NCBI RefSeq assembly: GCF_005796205.1
Contig: NZ_VAHN01000008.1
Coordinates: 1-64,000 of the forward strand
Origin: Pseudarthrobacter sp. NamE2
Lineage (GTDB): Bacteria; Actinomycetota; Actinomycetes; Actinomycetales; Micrococcaceae
Length of the DNA: 64,000 nt
Reading direction: 5' to 3'
Shown here: piece by piece, positions 61,319 through 64,000 of the stretch
Layout: each line of letters opens with the position of its first letter
Numbering within the stretch: position 1 is the first letter of the stretch
Notes under the pieces: model-generated
The model's input: only the letters and a program-made list of their open reading frames with translations
What the model was told of the DNA's origin: nothing
Database searches by the model: none
Translations under genes and position numbers: made by a program

Positions 61319-63087
61319 GCTTCCGCCCCAACCGATTCCCTGCCGGCGTATGCGGTTCCTGCTGCTGCCGCAGTGTTTGTAAAGTGCGGGCCCATAACGG
61401 CGAAGACCATGGCCAGCGACGTCGCTCCGGGATCCGGCGTGCCAAGGCTCTTTTCCGCCAGCGGGCGGGCCCGGCCCTTCAGTGGCAGCAGGTCCGCGGT
61501 TGCAGCGGCAGCGGCCGCTGCTTCGCGGGCCGCATCCTGCCAGGCCTGGCCGGGGACAGTCCCTTCAGATACCAGGCAGCGGAAGGTCGATGCGAACGGC
61601 AGCAGCGCGTCCACCATGGTCTTGTCGCCTGTTTCGGCCTTGCCCAGCTCCACGATCCGGCCGGCGAAGGCGGTGACCGCGGCTGCCAGCTCCATGCCAG
61701 CGGGCGCAGTGCTGTTGCCCACCGCCTCGCCGAAGGCACGCAGCCCTGCTCCCCACAGCACCCCTGACGTTCCACCGGCCTTGTCCGCCCACGCATCCCC
61801 GGCTGCGGCGAGAACGTCACCGGCCCCAGCTCCCTGCTCCAGTGCGCTGGATGCTGCCGCTGCGGCGGCGTCCACGCCCCGGACCATGCCGCGTCCGTGG
61901 TCGCCGTCTCCGGCGATCGCATCCATCCGGCCCAGGTGTTCCTCCGCATCATGCAGGGAAGTCCGGGCCGCGTCGATGGCCGCAACACATGCCGCTGCAT
62001 AGCTGCGGGAGGCATCCGTGGCAACAAACTCCGTGGAGGCCGCACCGCCGTCGGACGCTGCTTTTCCTGAAAAGCTCCCCGCCGGCAGGCCCGCGTTGCC
62101 GCGCCGGTACGCGGGCGTCTCGGCCGGAGCGATCCACAGCGGCTCGAGTTCCTCATCCAGCCACGTGACGGTCAGCGAAGCACCGGCCATGTCCAGGCTG
62201 GTGACCAGTTCCCCCACCTCCGGCATCACCAGCGTGCAGCCGGCAGCCCGCAGCAGCGGCGCCACGGTACCCCACAGAACAAAGAGCTCCTCGTGCTTCG
62301 TGGAGCCCAGGCCGTTGAGGATGACTGCGATCCTGTCCCCGGCGCCCTCAGGTGTTTCGGCAAGCAGGCGGGACACAAGCTCCTGGCCGAGTTCCTTCGC
62401 GGAGGGCAGGTCCGTGTCGTGGAGGCCGGGTTCGCCGTGGATGCCGAGGCCGAGGCCCATCTGCCCGTCCGGCAGGGAGAACAGCGGGGCTTCGGCGCCC
62501 GGAAAGGTGCAGCCGGCGAAGGCGGTGCCAATGGTGCGGGTCCGTTCGTTGGCCTTGCGTCCCAGGCGGACCACGTCCCCAAGGCTGTCGCCGCGCTCAG
62601 CGGCGGCGCCCATGACCTTGAAGACCGTGAAGTCCCCGGCAATGCCTCGCCGCTTTGCGGATTCCGACGGCGGCGCGCTGGCGATGTCATCCGTCACCAC
62701 GACGTTCTCCACGGCGATGCCCTCGGCGGCCAGCCTCTCGCTGGCCATGCCGAAGTTCATCACGTCACCTGCATAGTTGCCGTAAGTGAAGACGACGCCA
62801 GCGCCGGACTCCGCAGCCTTGGCCACGGCATAGGCCTGCTGGGCGGAGGGCGAGGTGAAGATGTTTCCGACGACGGCACCGTCGGCCAGGCCTGTTCCGA
62901 CCAGTCCGGCGAAGGCCGGGTAGTGTCCGGAACCGCCGCCGGCGAGGACAGCGACCTTCGGTTGGGCCGGGCGGCAGCGCCGGACGGCGCCGCCGGGAAC
63001 CTGGCGGACCAGGTCCGAGTGGACGTCGCAGAAACCCGCCAGGGCTTCCTCTGCAAATTCCGAGGGGTCGTTGAAGATCTTTGTCAT
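61315..63087 (-). CDS. derK: Dihydroxyacetone-kinase-family fusion kinase (erythrulose kinase-like)
   Basis: 590 residues, DhaK and DhaL domains in one chain. DhaK (about 1-330) has AGGGSGHYPAFAGLVG, GNYAGDVMNF and the substrate-linked histidine in LGIHGEPGL. DhaL (about 380-590) has the Mg-ATP loop IAGDGDHGRGM. An Ala-rich linker joins them. ATP-dependent DAK-type kinases include the D-erythrulose kinase DerK of mycobacterial D-threitol catabolism. The neighbouring RpiB isomerase and SDR support that role over glycerone kinase. Confidence 0.88.
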   Translation of the reverse strand: MTKIFNDPSEFAEEALAGFCDVHSDLVRQVPGGAVRRCRPAQPKVAVLAGGGSGHYPAFAGLVGTGLADGAVVGNIFTSPSAQQAYAVAKAAESGAGVVFTYGNYAGDVMNFGMASERLAAEGIAVENVVVTDDIASAPPSESAKRRGIAGDFTVFKVMGAAAERGDSLGDVVRLGRKANERTRTIGTAFAGCTFPGAEAPLFSLPDGQMGLGLGIHGEPGLHDTDLPSAKELGQELVSRLLAETPEGAGDRIAVILNGLGSTKHEELFVLWGTVAPLLRAAGCTLVMPEVGELVTSLDMAGASLTVTWLDEELEPLWIAPAETPAYRRGNAGLPAGSFSGKAASDGGAASTEFVATDASRSYAAACVAAIDAARTSLHDAEEHLGRMDAIAGDGDHGRGMVRGVDAAAAAASSALEQGAGAGDVLAAAGDAWADKAGGTSGVLWGAGLRAFGEAVGNSTAPAGMELAAAVTAFAGRIVELGKAETGDKTMVDALLPFASTFRCLVSEGTVPGQAWQDAAREAAAAAAATADLLPLKGRARPLAEKSLGTPDPGATSLAMVFAVMGPHFTNTAAAAGTAYAGRESVGAEA

Positions 63088-63126
63088 GGTGGGCTCTCCG
63101 GCGTCCGTTTACTTACCTGGCAGTTC

Positions 63127-63900
63127 TTAGTGCATGTGGCTTCCGCCGTTGATGTCCACGGTGGTGCCGGTCAGGTATGCCGAATCCTCGGAGGAGAGGA
63201 AGGTGATCACGGCGGCTACCTCTTCTGTGGTCGCGTTTCGGCCCAGCGGAATGCCGGCGTTGATCGCGGCTTCCTGCTCCTCGGTGCTGCCCACGCGGAT
63301 GTTGGTGTCCACGGCGCCCGGGGTAATGGCGTTGACGGTAACGCCGGTGGTGCCCAGTTCGCGTGCCAGGGCCTTGGTGAAGCCGAGGATGGCGGCCTTG
63401 GCCGCGGAGTAGGGAACCTTGCCGAACACCCCGCCGCCGCGCTGGGCGGACACGGAGGACATGTTCACGATGCGGCCCCAGCCGTTGTCGATCATGTCCG
63501 GCAGGAACGCTTTGGTCACCAGGTACGTGCCGGTGGCGTTGACGTCCATGATCTTGTGCCACAGCTCCAGGGTGGTCTCCAGGAAGGGCACGGGTGAAGT
63601 GATGCCGGCGATGTTGGCGAGGGCCCCTACGGGCGGCAGGTTTCCGGCGGCCACCTCGGCGGCGACGGCCGCCTGGGCGGCGGTGACGGAGGCTTCGTCG
63701 GCGACGTTGATCTCATGGCCGAAGGCGGGCACGTTGAACTCGTTGCCGATTTCGGCGGCGGTCTTGGCGGACTTTTCACCGTCGAGGTCCAGGATCACTA
63801 CGCCCCAGCCCTGGCTGGCGTAGCGGCGGGCGGTGGTGAGGCCGATGCCCCGCTCGGAGGTTGCCCCGGTAAGGACGGCGGTGCGCTGGATGGTAGTCAT
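63127..63900 (-). CDS. dthD: SDR family polyol dehydrogenase (D-threitol dehydrogenase-like)
   Basis: 257 residues. Cofactor motif TGATSERGIGLTTARRYA, LDLDGEK (Asp for NAD preference), NIAGIT, catalytic Ser in NMSSVSAQRGG and YSAAK. GGSHMH end. In the mycobacterial D-threitol pathway an SDR (DthD) oxidises D-threitol to D-erythrulose. Here the same gene order (SDR, DAK kinase, RpiB) supports that assignment by context. AAGGAG before the ATG. Confidence 0.85.
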   Translation of the reverse strand: MTTIQRTAVLTGATSERGIGLTTARRYASQGWGVVILDLDGEKSAKTAAEIGNEFNVPAFGHEINVADEASVTAAQAAVAAEVAAGNLPPVGALANIAGITSPVPFLETTLELWHKIMDVNATGTYLVTKAFLPDMIDNGWGRIVNMSSVSAQRGGGVFGKVPYSAAKAAILGFTKALARELGTTGVTVNAITPGAVDTNIRVGSTEEQEAAINAGIPLGRNATTEEVAAVITFLSSEDSAYLTGTTVDINGGSHMH

Positions 63901-63943
63901 GGTGGTGCTCCTTGTAATTGGCTTTGGCGTGGCTGCAGGTGGA

Positions 63944-64000
63944 TTAGATGAGGTCGGTGATGAAGCTGGCCGCTTTGCCGGCGGCCGCGGGCCGTTCGTG
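63944..64000 (-). CDS. Partial gene, 3' end only
   Basis: Eighteen codons and a TAA stop at the right edge (reading ...AAGKAASFITDLI). It ends 44 bp before the SDR start on the same strand, so it is probably an operon member. Nothing more can be said. Confidence 0.6.
   Translation of the reverse strand, partial: HERPAAAGKAASFITDLI

Noticed and set aside
1..64000. tRNA, rRNA, riboswitch or phage elements
   Set aside because: No cloverleaf with CCA end, rRNA text, known riboswitch core, integrase or intact transposase was recognised by reading; a covariance-model search was not possible.

Overview
The window is 64 kb of high-GC DNA with dense short-spaced genes, many GTG/TTG starts, ATGA stop-start overlaps, actinobacterial families (DUF3040, DUF4193, DUF6458, GAF-ANTAR regulators, a DUF222/HNH protein, a Ku plus three-domain LigD pair, an IdeR/DtxR-like iron box) and IucA/IucC-type hydroxamate siderophore genes. 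This fits a soil actinobacterium of the Micrococcaceae, most likely Arthrobacter or Pseudarthrobacter. It reads as chromosome: no replication origin, phage module, intact IS element, CRISPR array, rRNA or tRNA gene was recognised.

Layout. 0.1-5 kb: an MFS exporter, then a minus-strand maltose-type pair (HAD beta-phosphoglucomutase and GH65 phosphorylase) with a LacI-type operator upstream. 5-11 kb: an esterase, a DUF6458 stress protein and a complete fructose PTS operon (DeoR regulator, fruK, fruA, HPr). 11-16 kb: a methyltransferase and the divergent ku/ligD non-homologous end-joining pair. 16-20 kb: an MFS transporter, a FUSC protein and an SDR. 20-26 kb: a four-gene desferrioxamine-type operon (desA-desB-desC-desD) behind an iron box. 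26-30 kb: small proteins, a thioredoxin-reductase-like flavoprotein, a NATD1-like acetyltransferase and a membrane acyltransferase. 30-35.5 kb: a four-carbon acid-sugar catabolic cluster (OtnK-type kinase, LtnD-like dehydrogenase, GntP permease, class II aldolase) divergent from a FadR-type regulator with a palindromic operator. 35.6-44 kb: dodecin, a MmyB-type regulator, three aldo/keto reductases, an epimerase-like protein and a secreted PL11 rhamnogalacturonan lyase. 44-49 kb: stress-type small proteins, a frameshifted DUF222/HNH protein, a PrmC-related methyltransferase and a lactonase-like beta-propeller. 49-56 kb: a large secreted alpha-amylase with two X25-type modules and MalQ, separated by a broken NAD-binding gene and an orphan ORF. 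56-60.4 kb: two GAF-ANTAR regulators around DUF3040, a DMT transporter with its TetR regulator, and DUF4193. 60.5-64 kb: the 3' part of a D-threitol/erythrulose operon (SDR, DhaK-DhaL kinase, RpiB isomerase) that continues off the right edge.

The genes suggest plant-polymer scavenging: extracellular starch and pectin depolymerases, intracellular maltodextrin enzymes, a fructose PTS, and dedicated routes for threonate/erythronate-like acids and tetritols. A near-identical LacI-type operator links the GH65 locus to the amylase 44 kb away.

The most unusual non-coding signals are (i) three copies of an exactly 65-bp element (21-bp arm, 23-nt centre, 21-bp arm) with compensated arm changes, one of them a perfect 32-bp-arm palindrome; (ii) a palindrome resembling AGTAAGCATGCTTACT upstream of three small-protein genes; and (iii) other very long perfect palindromes at convergent gene ends. 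All functions are read from sequence by recognition of families; no database search was possible.
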